64,000 bases of DNA from the NCBI RefSeq assembly GCF_013426915.1, contig NZ_AP023180.1, forward strand, positions 1,550,001 through 1,614,000, given 5' to 3'. Shown here one piece after another: positions 17,212 to 24,934 of the stretch. The notes beneath the pieces are model-generated. The model was given only the letters and a program-made list of their open reading frames with translations. It was not told where the DNA came from and ran no database searches. A program made the translations under genes and the position numbers. The stretch comes from Paraburkholderia sp. PGU19 (GTDB taxonomy: Bacteria > Pseudomonadota > Gammaproteobacteria > Burkholderiales > Burkholderiaceae). The first letter of the stretch is position 1. Each line of letters starts with the position of its first letter.

Positions 17212-17652
17212 ATGCGATACGCCTCCTACTCGCGGCGCGCGACAGCGCTGACTATCGATTCAATCTGGTGGACTGCCGTCGTGCTGCTCGTCCCGCTCGG
17301 TCCCTCGACAGAGGACATCATGGCGGCACCCGAGTCCTACGCTGTGACTATCCTTTTCTGGTTGGCAATCGCGCAATGCCTTCCCATCCTGTTGACGGGC
17401 GTCATGTGGGCTGTATGGGGCACGTCACCCGGCAAACGCGCGTTGCGTCTTCGGATCGTGGATGCCGATACCGGACGCGCGATGTCCGTGCGACAAGCCG
17501 GTCTCCGCACACTCGGATATCTGCTGACCTTCGCGACTTGCGGTGCCGGATTTCTATGGGTGCTGTTTAACGACCGGAAGCAGACGTTACATGACCGGAT
17601 AGCCAACACGACTGTGATTGAGGATGAAACGCGCGACCACGTCGGGACTTGA
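17212..17652 (+). CDS. RDD-family membrane protein
   Basis: The 146-residue integral membrane protein has three hydrophobic helices (about residues 17-35, 45-70 and 100-120). It shows the RDD hallmarks: an Arg near the start followed by an Asp in the first helix (SRRATALTIDSIWW), the loop GTSPGKRALRLRIVDADTGR, and a final NDRKQTLHDRIANT. Family members are poorly characterised; some act as sodium/proton antiporters or help toxin export. The gene stands alone downstream of the divergently read ku gene. No function is assigned. Confidence 0.85.
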   Translation: MRYASYSRRATALTIDSIWWTAVVLLVPLGPSTEDIMAAPESYAVTILFWLAIAQCLPILLTGVMWAVWGTSPGKRALRLRIVDADTGRAMSVRQAGLRTLGYLLTFATCGAGFLWVLFNDRKQTLHDRIANTTVIEDETRDHVGT

Positions 17653-17927
17653 GCCACCTGGAAGACGCGGCGCGATATGGCGGATGCGGAAAACTTTTGC
17701 GTTATCGCGCCTACGCTCTCAGAGCAACACTAGGTGGATCTACGTCCTCAAGTCGATTTCCCTTGCCGGGATAGGCAGTCGTTTTGCATCCGTTGCTCCT
17801 TGCGCGCCGTATACGAGGTCAGAACGCATCGAGCGCTTGCACTTCGCCGCTATGCAAGCATCCTGTTCAGCGGCACATTGAATCCAGCGACACGGAAATA
17901 TGCGCTGGCACGCCCAGGAGTCATGCC
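17653..17927. other. intergenic stretch without a recognisable gene
   Basis: This 275-bp stretch between the RDD gene and the small Gly-rich gene has no ORF with a credible ribosome site and no hairpin I could support. Confidence 0.4.
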
Positions 17928-18212
17928 ATGAAACACGCAACGCGGAAAGTTCAGTTAGTGCACGCTTTTGTCGCCGCGCTCTGCGGATGCGCTGCAACGA
18001 TCTCGTACGCCGGAGGGAATGGCAACGGCGGAAACGGCAGCGGCGGTGCTCACGGTGCGGCGACGGCAGGGATGACGTATCACAGTGAGCCCGTGTCCAG
18101 CCCGTGGAACCGGATTCCCGGCGATATGTCCCGCAAGGCGACCGCGAACACAACGGATATGCCCGGCATGACACCTGTTGAAGGTGTTGATAATGTCAAG
18201 ACCAGTCAGTAG
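17928..18212 (+). CDS. small exported Gly-rich protein
   Basis: The 94-residue product has a signal peptide (MKHATRKVQLVHAFVAALCG, with cleavage likely after the SYA that follows). A Gly/Asn-rich stretch comes next, and then a Met/Pro/Asp-containing tail ending near TDMPGMTPVEGV. An AGGAG lies just upstream of the ATG. No family is recognised. The Met-rich PGM segments could bind metal, but that is speculative. Confidence 0.6.
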   Translation: MKHATRKVQLVHAFVAALCGCAATISYAGGNGNGGNGSGGAHGAATAGMTYHSEPVSSPWNRIPGDMSRKATANTTDMPGMTPVEGVDNVKTSQ

Positions 18213-18281
18213 TTGCAGTAGCGTCCGACGCTGCGAGAGCCTGCCTCGATCGCACGAAATTGATTGGCGTATACGGCTTGA

Positions 18282-18307
18282 CGGCTGCCGTCCAGAGACG
18301 GCAGCCG
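18282..18307. terminator. perfect 11-bp hairpin between convergent genes
   Basis: CGGCTGCCGTC (18282-18292), a CAGA loop and the exact complement (18297-18307) lie between the ends of two convergent genes (18212 and 18343). A T-tract is weak on either side, so this is a terminator-like hairpin rather than a textbook terminator. Confidence 0.6.
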
Positions 18308-18342
18308 CAAGTTGACACTTCACACGCAATCCGCCACGCCGG

Positions 18343-19620
18343 TCAATCGATCAGCGCAAGTTCCTCTGTCACCGCCAGGAAGCGAGCGATATCGCGAGCG
18401 GTATGGCAATGCAGTGGCGAGACACGCACGGCGCCCTCCAGACCGAACGACTTCAACATGCGCCCGGAGTAAAGGCTCGTGCCGATCCGCTCGTACACGA
18501 TCACACCGCGCTTTTCGTATTCACGCACGGCGGCGGCGGGTTCGAGACGGTCGAATCCGATGCCGGCAATCAGATCGCGTTTCGTCAGATCGTCGTGATC
18601 CCAGAATACGCGCACGCCTTTCATCGCTCGCAACCCGCATTGCCCGTCCGTGCCATCGAGCAACGCCGCAAGCAGCGCGCGTTCGTGGTTTTCGATGCGC
18701 TGCATCCCTTGCACGAACAATTCCCGACGGTCATCCGCATCGCTGGATTGCCTGCCGATCCATGCGACGTAATCGACGATCGCGCTCACCACCGCAAACT
18801 GCGCAGGCGCGGGACTGCCGAGTTCCCATACGCCCTTTTCCTTCGCTTCGAGACGATGATGCGGAAGCTCCGCCATCCGATCGGACAACCACGCGATGCC
18901 CGAACCTCTGCATCCAAAGAACTTGTACGGCGCGACGTTGATGCCGTCGACGGGCGTTTTCTGCAGGTCGATTACCGCATGCGGCGCGTGCTGCACGGCG
19001 TCGACGATAATGAAAAGATCCGGCCGCTTTGCGCGCGCACGCTCCACAATGGCAGCGATATCGAGCTTCGCGCCCGAAATGTTCGACGCGTACATCACGC
19101 TCAGGAGTGCTGTGTCTTCGTCGATCAGCGACACGATCGCATCGACATCCACGCCCCCAGTTTCCGGATTGCTCGGCGCGATGCGCAGCGCTTTGCCGGT
19201 GCGTTCGCAATACAGCTTCATGGCATCGAACGACGACGGATGTTCGAGTATCGTCGTGACCGCATTCGTGCCGGGCACGTTTTCCATCACGGCGCGCACC
19301 ATCTCGAACATCGCGGCCGACGCTGTCAGCGACGGATAGACACTGCCGCCTCGCGCATTGAAGATACGCCGGATATCCGCTTCGCCGCGCGCCTGAACGT
19401 CTTGCAGATAACGCGCGCGCTCGTGGATGCGCTCCGGACAATCCGGCAGCGCGTCGACGCTTGCAAATGCCTCCAACGCCGCCTTGAGCCGGAACGACCC
19501 ACCGGCGTTATCGAAGAAGAGCCGCTCGCGCCCGTCCGTGTCGTGATCGACGAAATGGAACCGGCTCTTGATCTCCTGCATGAGGGACTCGGGAAAGAAC
19601 TGCCCCTGGTTGCTGCTCAT
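18343..19620 (-). CDS. class V aminotransferase-fold PLP enzyme
   Basis: The 425-residue protein has the cysteine desulfurase/class V fold: FFDNAGGSFR near residue 35, a cofactor-binding TASAAMFEMV near 100, the Asp of IIVDAVQHAPH near 205, and the Schiff-base Lys in NVAPYKFFGCRGSG near 232. The desulfurase catalytic-loop Cys motif (SGHxC) is not evident, so genuine cysteine desulfurase activity is doubtful. It is cotranscribed with a DctA-type symporter 38 bp upstream and divergent from a LysR regulator. This suggests breakdown of an imported amino acid or dicarboxylate-like substrate. The exact reaction is unknown. Confidence 0.8.
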   Translation of the reverse strand: MSSNQGQFFPESLMQEIKSRFHFVDHDTDGRERLFFDNAGGSFRLKAALEAFASVDALPDCPERIHERARYLQDVQARGEADIRRIFNARGGSVYPSLTASAAMFEMVRAVMENVPGTNAVTTILEHPSSFDAMKLYCERTGKALRIAPSNPETGGVDVDAIVSLIDEDTALLSVMYASNISGAKLDIAAIVERARAKRPDLFIIVDAVQHAPHAVIDLQKTPVDGINVAPYKFFGCRGSGIAWLSDRMAELPHHRLEAKEKGVWELGSPAPAQFAVVSAIVDYVAWIGRQSSDADDRRELFVQGMQRIENHERALLAALLDGTDGQCGLRAMKGVRVFWDHDDLTKRDLIAGIGFDRLEPAAAVREYEKRGVIVYERIGTSLYSGRMLKSFGLEGAVRVSPLHCHTARDIARFLAVTEELALID

Positions 19621-19657
19621 CTGAATTTGCTCCTCGATAGGGTGCTTTTACCTGCGT

Positions 19658-20980
19658 TCAGGCGTCGAGCGACGCGAGATACGCCTTGCCTTTTTCCGCG
19701 TCGTACTGTCCTTCCCACTTCGCGATGACGAGCGGCGCCAGCGCGTTGCCCACGACATTCAACGCAGTGCGTCCCATGTCCATGATCCGGTCCACGCCCG
19801 CGATGAACGCGAGCCCTTCGAGCGGGAGCCCGGCGCTGGCGAGTGTCGTCAGCAGGATCACGAACATGAAGCCCGGCACACCGGCGGCGCCTTTCGACGT
19901 CACCACCATCGTCAGGATCAGGACGATCTGTTCCTGCACGCCGAGATGCACGCCGTACAGTTGCGCGACGAACAGGGTGCCGATGCCCAGATAAATGGAG
20001 GCGCCATCGAGGTTGAAGGTGTAGCCCGTCGGCACGACAAAGGTGGTAATGCTCTTGGGCACGCCGAAGTCTTCCATCTTCTTCATCAACTGCGGCAGCA
20101 CAGTGGCCGAACTGCACGTCGAAAAGGCAATGATCAGTTCATCCTTGATGACCTTGAGCAGCGTGAAGATATTGAAGCCGAACAGGCGCGCGGTGACGCC
20201 GAGCACGAAGACCGCAAACAGAATGATCGCGAGATACGTCACCGCGACCAGCTTGACCAGCGGCAGCAGCGATCCGAAACCGAAGTTCGCGACGGTCACC
20301 GCGATCAGCGCGCACACGCCGAACGGCGCGTAGCGCATCACCATGCCCGTGACCTTGAACATCGCGTCGCCGATGCCCTTCAGCGTGGCGAGCACGGGCT
20401 TTCTGTACTCCGCCGGCACGGACTGCAAGCCAAGCCCGAACAGCACCGAAAAGAAGATGACGGGCAACAGATCGCCCCGCCCCATCGACGCGACGATATT
20501 GTCGGGAATGATATTCAGCAGCAAGGACATGAAGCCGTGATGTCCTTGCGTCTGCGTAGCTTGCTGGAGATGCGAGATGTCCGTGTGGCCGAGTTGCGAC
20601 ATGTCGGTGCCGACGCCCGGCTGCAACACATTGCCGAGCACGAGCCCCAGCACGATCGCGATTGTCGTGACGACCTCGAAATACACCAGCGTCTTCAGGC
20701 CGATGCGCCCGAGCGCACGCCCATCTCCCACGCCTGCAATGCCGGCCACCATGCTGGTGAACACGATGGGCACGACGACCATCTTGATGAGGCGGACGAA
20801 AATGTCGCCGGCAGGCTGCAGAAAGCCTGTCACCACCGAATCACGCATTTGAGGAAAGGGGTTCAGCACGACGCCGACCGCAATGCCGACGACGAGGCCG
20901 ATCAGTATTTGCCAGGCCAGTCCGATGCGCGGCTTGCGCTCGATGTGTTCAGCAGGCGGTGTTTCGATCACGGATTCCAT
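19658..20980 (-). CDS. dicarboxylate/amino acid:cation symporter (DctA/GltP family)
   Basis: The 440-residue inner-membrane carrier shows the DAACS signatures: IGLAWQILIGLVVGIAVGV at the N-terminus, FVRLIKMVVVPIVFTSMVAG, the serine-rich re-entrant loop AFSTCSSATVLPQLMKK, and the substrate/cation motif TGYTFNLDGASIYL. About eight membrane segments and two hairpins are expected. These carriers take up C4-dicarboxylates, glutamate or aspartate with H+ or Na+. The ATG at 20978-20980 has a GGAG nine bases upstream. The gene leads the operon with the PLP enzyme and probably imports that enzyme's substrate. Confidence 0.92.
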   Translation of the reverse strand: MESVIETPPAEHIERKPRIGLAWQILIGLVVGIAVGVVLNPFPQMRDSVVTGFLQPAGDIFVRLIKMVVVPIVFTSMVAGIAGVGDGRALGRIGLKTLVYFEVVTTIAIVLGLVLGNVLQPGVGTDMSQLGHTDISHLQQATQTQGHHGFMSLLLNIIPDNIVASMGRGDLLPVIFFSVLFGLGLQSVPAEYRKPVLATLKGIGDAMFKVTGMVMRYAPFGVCALIAVTVANFGFGSLLPLVKLVAVTYLAIILFAVFVLGVTARLFGFNIFTLLKVIKDELIIAFSTCSSATVLPQLMKKMEDFGVPKSITTFVVPTGYTFNLDGASIYLGIGTLFVAQLYGVHLGVQEQIVLILTMVVTSKGAAGVPGFMFVILLTTLASAGLPLEGLAFIAGVDRIMDMGRTALNVVGNALAPLVIAKWEGQYDAEKGKAYLASLDA

Positions 20981-21118
20981 GCGTTCTCCAGACGGACCGA
21001 TTGATATGGATTGACGCGGGAGGCGGCGTGCCGTCTTGTGAGCGCGCTCGTTCGAGCCGTCCCGCATGCGCTGTGTTTCAGCTCGATGTCGAAACCATAA
21101 GCATCCAGAATAAACATA

Positions 21119-21154
21119 AAAAGCGATTTTTTTCTATGCGAACATATCGCTTTT
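21119..21154. promoter_or_regulatory. inverted repeat in the symporter/LysR divergent region
   Basis: AAAAGCGAT (21119-21127) and its exact complement ATCGCTTTT (21146-21154) are separated by 18 bp. They lie just upstream of the LysR start (21175), in an AT-rich patch between the divergent genes. They are a candidate operator for the LysR protein. Confidence 0.5.
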
Positions 21155-21174
21155 ATTCATGTCATGGCGACGCG

Positions 21175-22104
21175 ATGCTGACCTTCAAGCAGATGGAAGC
21201 GCTGTACTGGATCGTGCAACTAGGATCGTTCGAGGCCGCGGCGACGCGTCTGAATACGACCCAGTCGGCGGTTTCCAAGCGTGTGCAGGAGCTTGAGCGC
21301 GCTTTCGATCTCGTGGTGTTCGACCGCGCCCATCGCAGCGCGCGTCTGACCAAAAAGGGAGCGGAGTTTTTCGAGTACGCGAAGGAGTTGCTGGAGCGCC
21401 GCGATCAGATCGTCGAGCGCGTCAGTTCGAAAGAGGCGCTCGTGAGACAGATACGCATCGGCGTCACGGAACTTACGGCGCTGACATGGCTGCCGCGCCT
21501 CGTCTCAGCGATACAGGCTGAATACCCGAAGGTGAAGGTGGAAGCGGAAGTTGAACTGAATGCGACGTTGCGTGAGCGGCTCGCCACTGACACCGTCGAT
21601 GTGATCATCGTGCCGCAGACCCAGGGCACGGAACCGTTCGCGACCACGGCCGTTGGCCAGGTCGACAACGCGTGGATGTGCGCCGCGAGCCTCGCGCCGC
21701 GCAAGACGGCCATCCCGATCACGGAGATCGCGAAGTATCCTCTGATCCTGCAAGGCGGGTTGTCCGGCACGGGCTATGTTTATAGCCGCTTTTTGCAGGA
21801 CCATGGCGTCAGCCTTCAGAAGGTGCTGGCGAGCAACAGCCTCATCGCGCAAATCGGTCTGACGTTGTCAGGGCTCGGCGTCAGCTATCTGCCCAAAGCC
21901 TGCCTGCGACATATGCTGGAGCGGCGTGCGCTCGTGATCGTGCCGACACGGCCCGCGCTGCCGCCGGTGAAATACATCGCGATGCATCGGGCAGACCAGT
22001 CGCATTCGTTGAGTGCGGCCATCGCGAGGCTGGCTGCGCAATCGTGCGATTTCACTTCGAATCTGCTCGACCCAGGGATGCCGCAACTGGACCCTGCGCA
22101 ATAG
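21175..22104 (+). CDS. LysR-family transcriptional regulator
   Basis: The 309-residue protein has the LysR helix-turn-helix (residues 1-60: FKQMEALYWIVQLGSFEAAA, then TTQSAVSKRVQELERAF) and a two-lobe effector domain. I chose the ATG at 21175 because MLTFKQMEAL is the usual N-terminus; earlier in-frame starts add residues from the intergenic region. It diverges from the symporter/PLP-enzyme operon by about 195 bp and very likely regulates it. The effector is unknown but is probably the transported substrate. Confidence 0.93.
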   Translation: MLTFKQMEALYWIVQLGSFEAAATRLNTTQSAVSKRVQELERAFDLVVFDRAHRSARLTKKGAEFFEYAKELLERRDQIVERVSSKEALVRQIRIGVTELTALTWLPRLVSAIQAEYPKVKVEAEVELNATLRERLATDTVDVIIVPQTQGTEPFATTAVGQVDNAWMCAASLAPRKTAIPITEIAKYPLILQGGLSGTGYVYSRFLQDHGVSLQKVLASNSLIAQIGLTLSGLGVSYLPKACLRHMLERRALVIVPTRPALPPVKYIAMHRADQSHSLSAAIARLAAQSCDFTSNLLDPGMPQLDPAQ

Positions 22105-22329
22105 TGATCGCGTGAAATCAAGGGCGTCTATTTGGGCCTTGCAATCGGCCTCGTCGATTCGTGCACGAGCGTCGTGCGACCCATGGACGCAGGACTGGCC
22201 GACATGTGGATGGCGACGGAAACTGGAACCAGGCCGTGCCTGCCGACGGCGGCTAAAGCGCCGGCGCGATGCGCGTTCGCCACTTCGTGGCGCCGCGCCT
22301 GAACCGCGCACACGCGGTCGAGGATAGTC

Positions 22330-22467
22330 TTAGCGCGGACGGCGATGCGATTCGGCGATGATTTCGCACACTTCCAGATGGGTGCGCCACGCGTCAATGA
22401 AAAATTCGCGTACACGGGCAAGGAAACCGCCTTTCGTAGCCGTCGAGGTAGCAGTAGCGTAGTTCAT
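22330..22467 (-). CDS. small conserved-looking protein, 45 residues
   Basis: This short gene has a GGAG ribosome site six bases before the ATG at 22465-22467, and a strong sigma-70 promoter 41 bp upstream of that start. The peptide starts MNYATATSTATKGGFLARV and ends with the basic SHRRPR; its middle (FFIDAWRTHLEVCEIIAE) would form an amphipathic helix. Real signals at both promoter and ribosome site make it a likely gene. I do not recognise a named family. Confidence 0.6.
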   Translation of the reverse strand: MNYATATSTATKGGFLARVREFFIDAWRTHLEVCEIIAESHRRPR

Positions 22468-22481
22468 TGCAAGCTCCATTC

Positions 22482-22536
22482 AGGGTTATTGCCTAGGTAT
22501 TAACCCTATAGTACACCCGTCTATGGTGCATTGCAA
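22482..22536 (-). promoter_or_regulatory. sigma-70 promoter and dyad of the 45-residue gene
   Basis: On the minus strand, -35 TTGCAA (22531-22536) and -10 TACTAT (22508-22513) are separated by exactly 17 bp. Just downstream, the arms AGGGTTA/TAACCCT (22482-22488 and 22501-22507) form a dyad around a CCTAGG core. The dyad may be an operator or a 5' leader hairpin. Confidence 0.65.
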
Positions 22537-22742
22537 AATAAAATCCAACGCGTACTGACACCTTTTTCAGTGATGTTGTGATGGGGGCACATCCAGGAAC
22601 CGGACACCGCGCCGATAGCGTCGGCGTTATCTCTTCGTGCGTGCTGCATCGAAACGCGCGTCAACCCTGACCGCGCGCTTCTTCATCGATGACCGAACGA
22701 GACAGGTTGAAGTCAGCCAGCCAGGTGTGTGCCGTACCGGCG

Positions 22743-23447
22743 CTATTTGCTCAATTTGCGGTACAGATGATTGGCGCGTGACAGATGCGCATGCATGGCT
22801 TCAGCAGCCGCATCACCATCATGTGTCGCGATGGCGTCGACGATGCGCTGATGCTCCGCCAAGGTCAGCTCTTCCGCGCCGGGCGCACGCACGAGCGGCC
22901 GGTAGTATTCGCCCGCCCAGCGGAACAGCGACTCGACGATCGACGGGAAAATCGGATTGCCGCTGATCCTCGCGATCTCGCGGTGAAACGCCATGTCGCG
23001 CTCGATGAACTCTTCGAGGTTGACCATCGAAGCCCGATGTTGCGCGACGCTCAATTGCAGTCGCGCCACATCCTCTTCGGTCGCGCGCTCGGCGGCCATG
23101 CGCGCCGTGCCCGTTTCGAGAAAGAGGCGCGCGTGCTTGAGATGCTCGAGCATCTCCGGGTCGGTACGCAGCAAATGCATCGCGCCGCTTGCGATCTGGC
23201 CGATCAGCGTGTCGGCCGTCGGCACGACGACGCGCGCGCGCTCGCCGTGTACGATCTCGACGATGCCCGAGCGTTCGAGCGTCTGCAGCGCCTCGCGCAC
23301 GGCAGGCCGCCCGACGCCATAGATTTCCATCAGTTCCCGCTCTGACGGCAGCTGCGCACCGGGCGCGATTTCGCCCGAGCGGATACGCTCCATCAGACGG
23401 TCCACCACTTCCTGGTACAGCTTCCGACGCGGGATGATCTCGCCCAT
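22743..23447 (-). CDS. GntR-family (FadR subfamily) regulator of the D-apiose genes
   Basis: The 234-residue regulator has a winged HTH (residues 8-75: LYQEVVDRLMERIRSGEIAP, then LPSERELMEIYGVGRPAVRE) and an all-helical FCD effector domain with the metal-binding residues expected of the family (ERDMAFHREIARISGN and an H-containing last helix pair). It sits downstream of, and in the same direction as, the D-apiose catabolic genes. A 19-bp TGGT...ACCA dyad lies 21 bp upstream of its start and recurs before the two catabolic/transport operons. It is therefore probably the repressor of the island, released by a pathway intermediate. The effector is inferred, not known. Confidence 0.88.
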   Translation of the reverse strand: MGEIIPRRKLYQEVVDRLMERIRSGEIAPGAQLPSERELMEIYGVGRPAVREALQTLERSGIVEIVHGERARVVVPTADTLIGQIASGAMHLLRTDPEMLEHLKHARLFLETGTARMAAERATEEDVARLQLSVAQHRASMVNLEEFIERDMAFHREIARISGNPIFPSIVESLFRWAGEYYRPLVRAPGAEELTLAEHQRIVDAIATHDGDAAAEAMHAHLSRANHLYRKLSK

Positions 23448-23468
23448 TACATTTCAGCGACAAGCTTC

Positions 23469-23487
23469 TGGTGTAATGACAATACCA
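23469..23487. promoter_or_regulatory. operator-like dyad before the GntR gene (site 1 of 3)
   Basis: The 19-mer TGGTGTAATGACAATACCA has TGGT/ACCA ends like FadR-subfamily operators. It matches the site at 28547-28565 at 15 of 19 positions. It lies just upstream of the regulator start, consistent with autoregulation. Confidence 0.6.
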
Positions 23488-23543
23488 TACACCGATCGAT
23501 TCTTGCGAGGAACCGCTCGCTGTATCAACTCACCGCAATGCGT

Positions 23544-24926
23544 TCACTCCACGTCGCGGCCCTCTTTGACCAATCCGAAGAACGACGCGCCGCCGATCTG
23601 CCCGCCCTTCAGCACGATCTCCAGCCCGTCGCGCTGCGCCGACTTCGACCACGCGCGGCACAACGGCGCGCCCGGCGCGAGACCCGCTGCAACACTGAGC
23701 GCATCGATGCCCAGCGTGCTCGCGACTTCGCCTGAACTGTCGCCGCCCGCGACGACCACACGCGACAGCGGCACGCGCTCCAGCAAGCGTCGCATCACTT
23801 CGGCCAGCGCGCCGCCGACGTTGCGCGCGGCCTGCTGACGCGTCAGGCCCGCGTCGCGCGCAATCGTGTCGAAGCCGATCACGTCGGGATCATCGGGGCC
23901 TTCCGCGCTGTGCACGATGCTGCTCACGCCTCGGCGAAGCGCATCGGCGGCAGCGTCGACCGCGCGCTCGATCTCCGCGCCGCCCGATTGCGAATCGAGC
24001 GCGCGGCGCAGATCGAGTCGTTCGACATGAAACCCATGCGCCCGCGCCCAGGCGATTTGCGACGCCGTGACGGGCGAGCAGCTGCCGCTCACGGCGGCGA
24101 TCACGTCGACCGGTTGCGCGACGGGCAGCGAAGGCGTAGCGGGCAACCAGCCGCGCGAGCGCCAGTATGCGGCCAGCGCGTATTGCAGCCCCGACGACGA
24201 CGCGCTGAACACGCCCTCGCCCCTCCGTTCCCACACCAGCCGCCCCGCTTCGACGAGCGTCTCTTCGTCGAGCACGTCGATCAACACGACGGGTTTGTCG
24301 TCCGCGCTGAGCGCATCGACGCGCGCCGTGGCCGAACCGTCGCGCAATTGCAGCATGTCGATCAGTTCGATGCGACGCGACGTCTGCCGCCCGAGATGCA
24401 CGCGCAGATCCGCTTCGTCCATTGGCGTAACGGGATGACGCGACATCGTCGGATGACGGTCGAGCCGATAGCCCCTGCCGTTCACCGCGGCAAACAGATT
24501 GCCGAACATCTGATAGCGCTTCAGGCGCGGCGCGCCGATCACCATCGGCGACCAGCGCGCGCGCATCACGTTCACGCCGATGTCGATGGCCGCGCCGATC
24601 GAACCGACTTCCGGCGACGAGTCGAACGTCGAGCACACCTTGTATTGCAGGATCGGTGCGCCGAACGCCGCGAGACTCGCGAACGCGGCCGGCAGCTCGT
24701 TGCGCATCCATGCAGGGTCACGCCCGCGCGACGAACCCGCCAACCCGACGCAACGGATCTCAGGAAAGCGCGCGAGCAGATCGGGCGTCGGTGTGTCGAG
24801 ACACAGCACGGTCGGCACGCCTGCTGCCGTCATCGCCTCCATCGCATCCGTCGAGCCGGTGAAGTCGTCGCCGTAATAGGCGAGCAGCGGCCCCGCCGAA
24901 AATGCCGTTTGCGCGGAATCGGACAT
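23544..24926 (-). CDS. oiaK: 3-oxo-isoapionate kinase (DUF1537/four-carbon acid sugar kinase family)
   Basis: The 460-residue cytoplasmic kinase matches the DUF1537 family. The N-terminal sugar-acid lobe contains YYGDDFTGSTDAMEAM near residue 15 and the VCSTFDSS segment. The C-terminal nucleotide lobe contains SGSCSPVTASQI, VVVAGGDSSGEVA and LKGGQIGGASFFG. In the D-apionate pathway OiaK phosphorylates 3-oxo-isoapionate at position 4 for the RuBisCO-like OiaX. The specific assignment rests on the neighbours, since the family as a whole uses several four- and five-carbon acids. The ATG at 24926 is chosen; a GTG at 24938 overlapping the oiaX stop is possible. Confidence 0.85.
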   Translation of the reverse strand: MSDSAQTAFSAGPLLAYYGDDFTGSTDAMEAMTAAGVPTVLCLDTPTPDLLARFPEIRCVGLAGSSRGRDPAWMRNELPAAFASLAAFGAPILQYKVCSTFDSSPEVGSIGAAIDIGVNVMRARWSPMVIGAPRLKRYQMFGNLFAAVNGRGYRLDRHPTMSRHPVTPMDEADLRVHLGRQTSRRIELIDMLQLRDGSATARVDALSADDKPVVLIDVLDEETLVEAGRLVWERRGEGVFSASSSGLQYALAAYWRSRGWLPATPSLPVAQPVDVIAAVSGSCSPVTASQIAWARAHGFHVERLDLRRALDSQSGGAEIERAVDAAADALRRGVSSIVHSAEGPDDPDVIGFDTIARDAGLTRQQAARNVGGALAEVMRRLLERVPLSRVVVAGGDSSGEVASTLGIDALSVAAGLAPGAPLCRAWSKSAQRDGLEIVLKGGQIGGASFFGLVKEGRDVE

Positions 24927-24934
24927 ACGCGTGC

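Noticed and set aside
18403..19728. A 441-codon plus-strand frame opposite the class V PLP enzyme
   Set aside because: Its composition is that of an antisense shadow, and the minus strand carries clear PLP-enzyme motifs.
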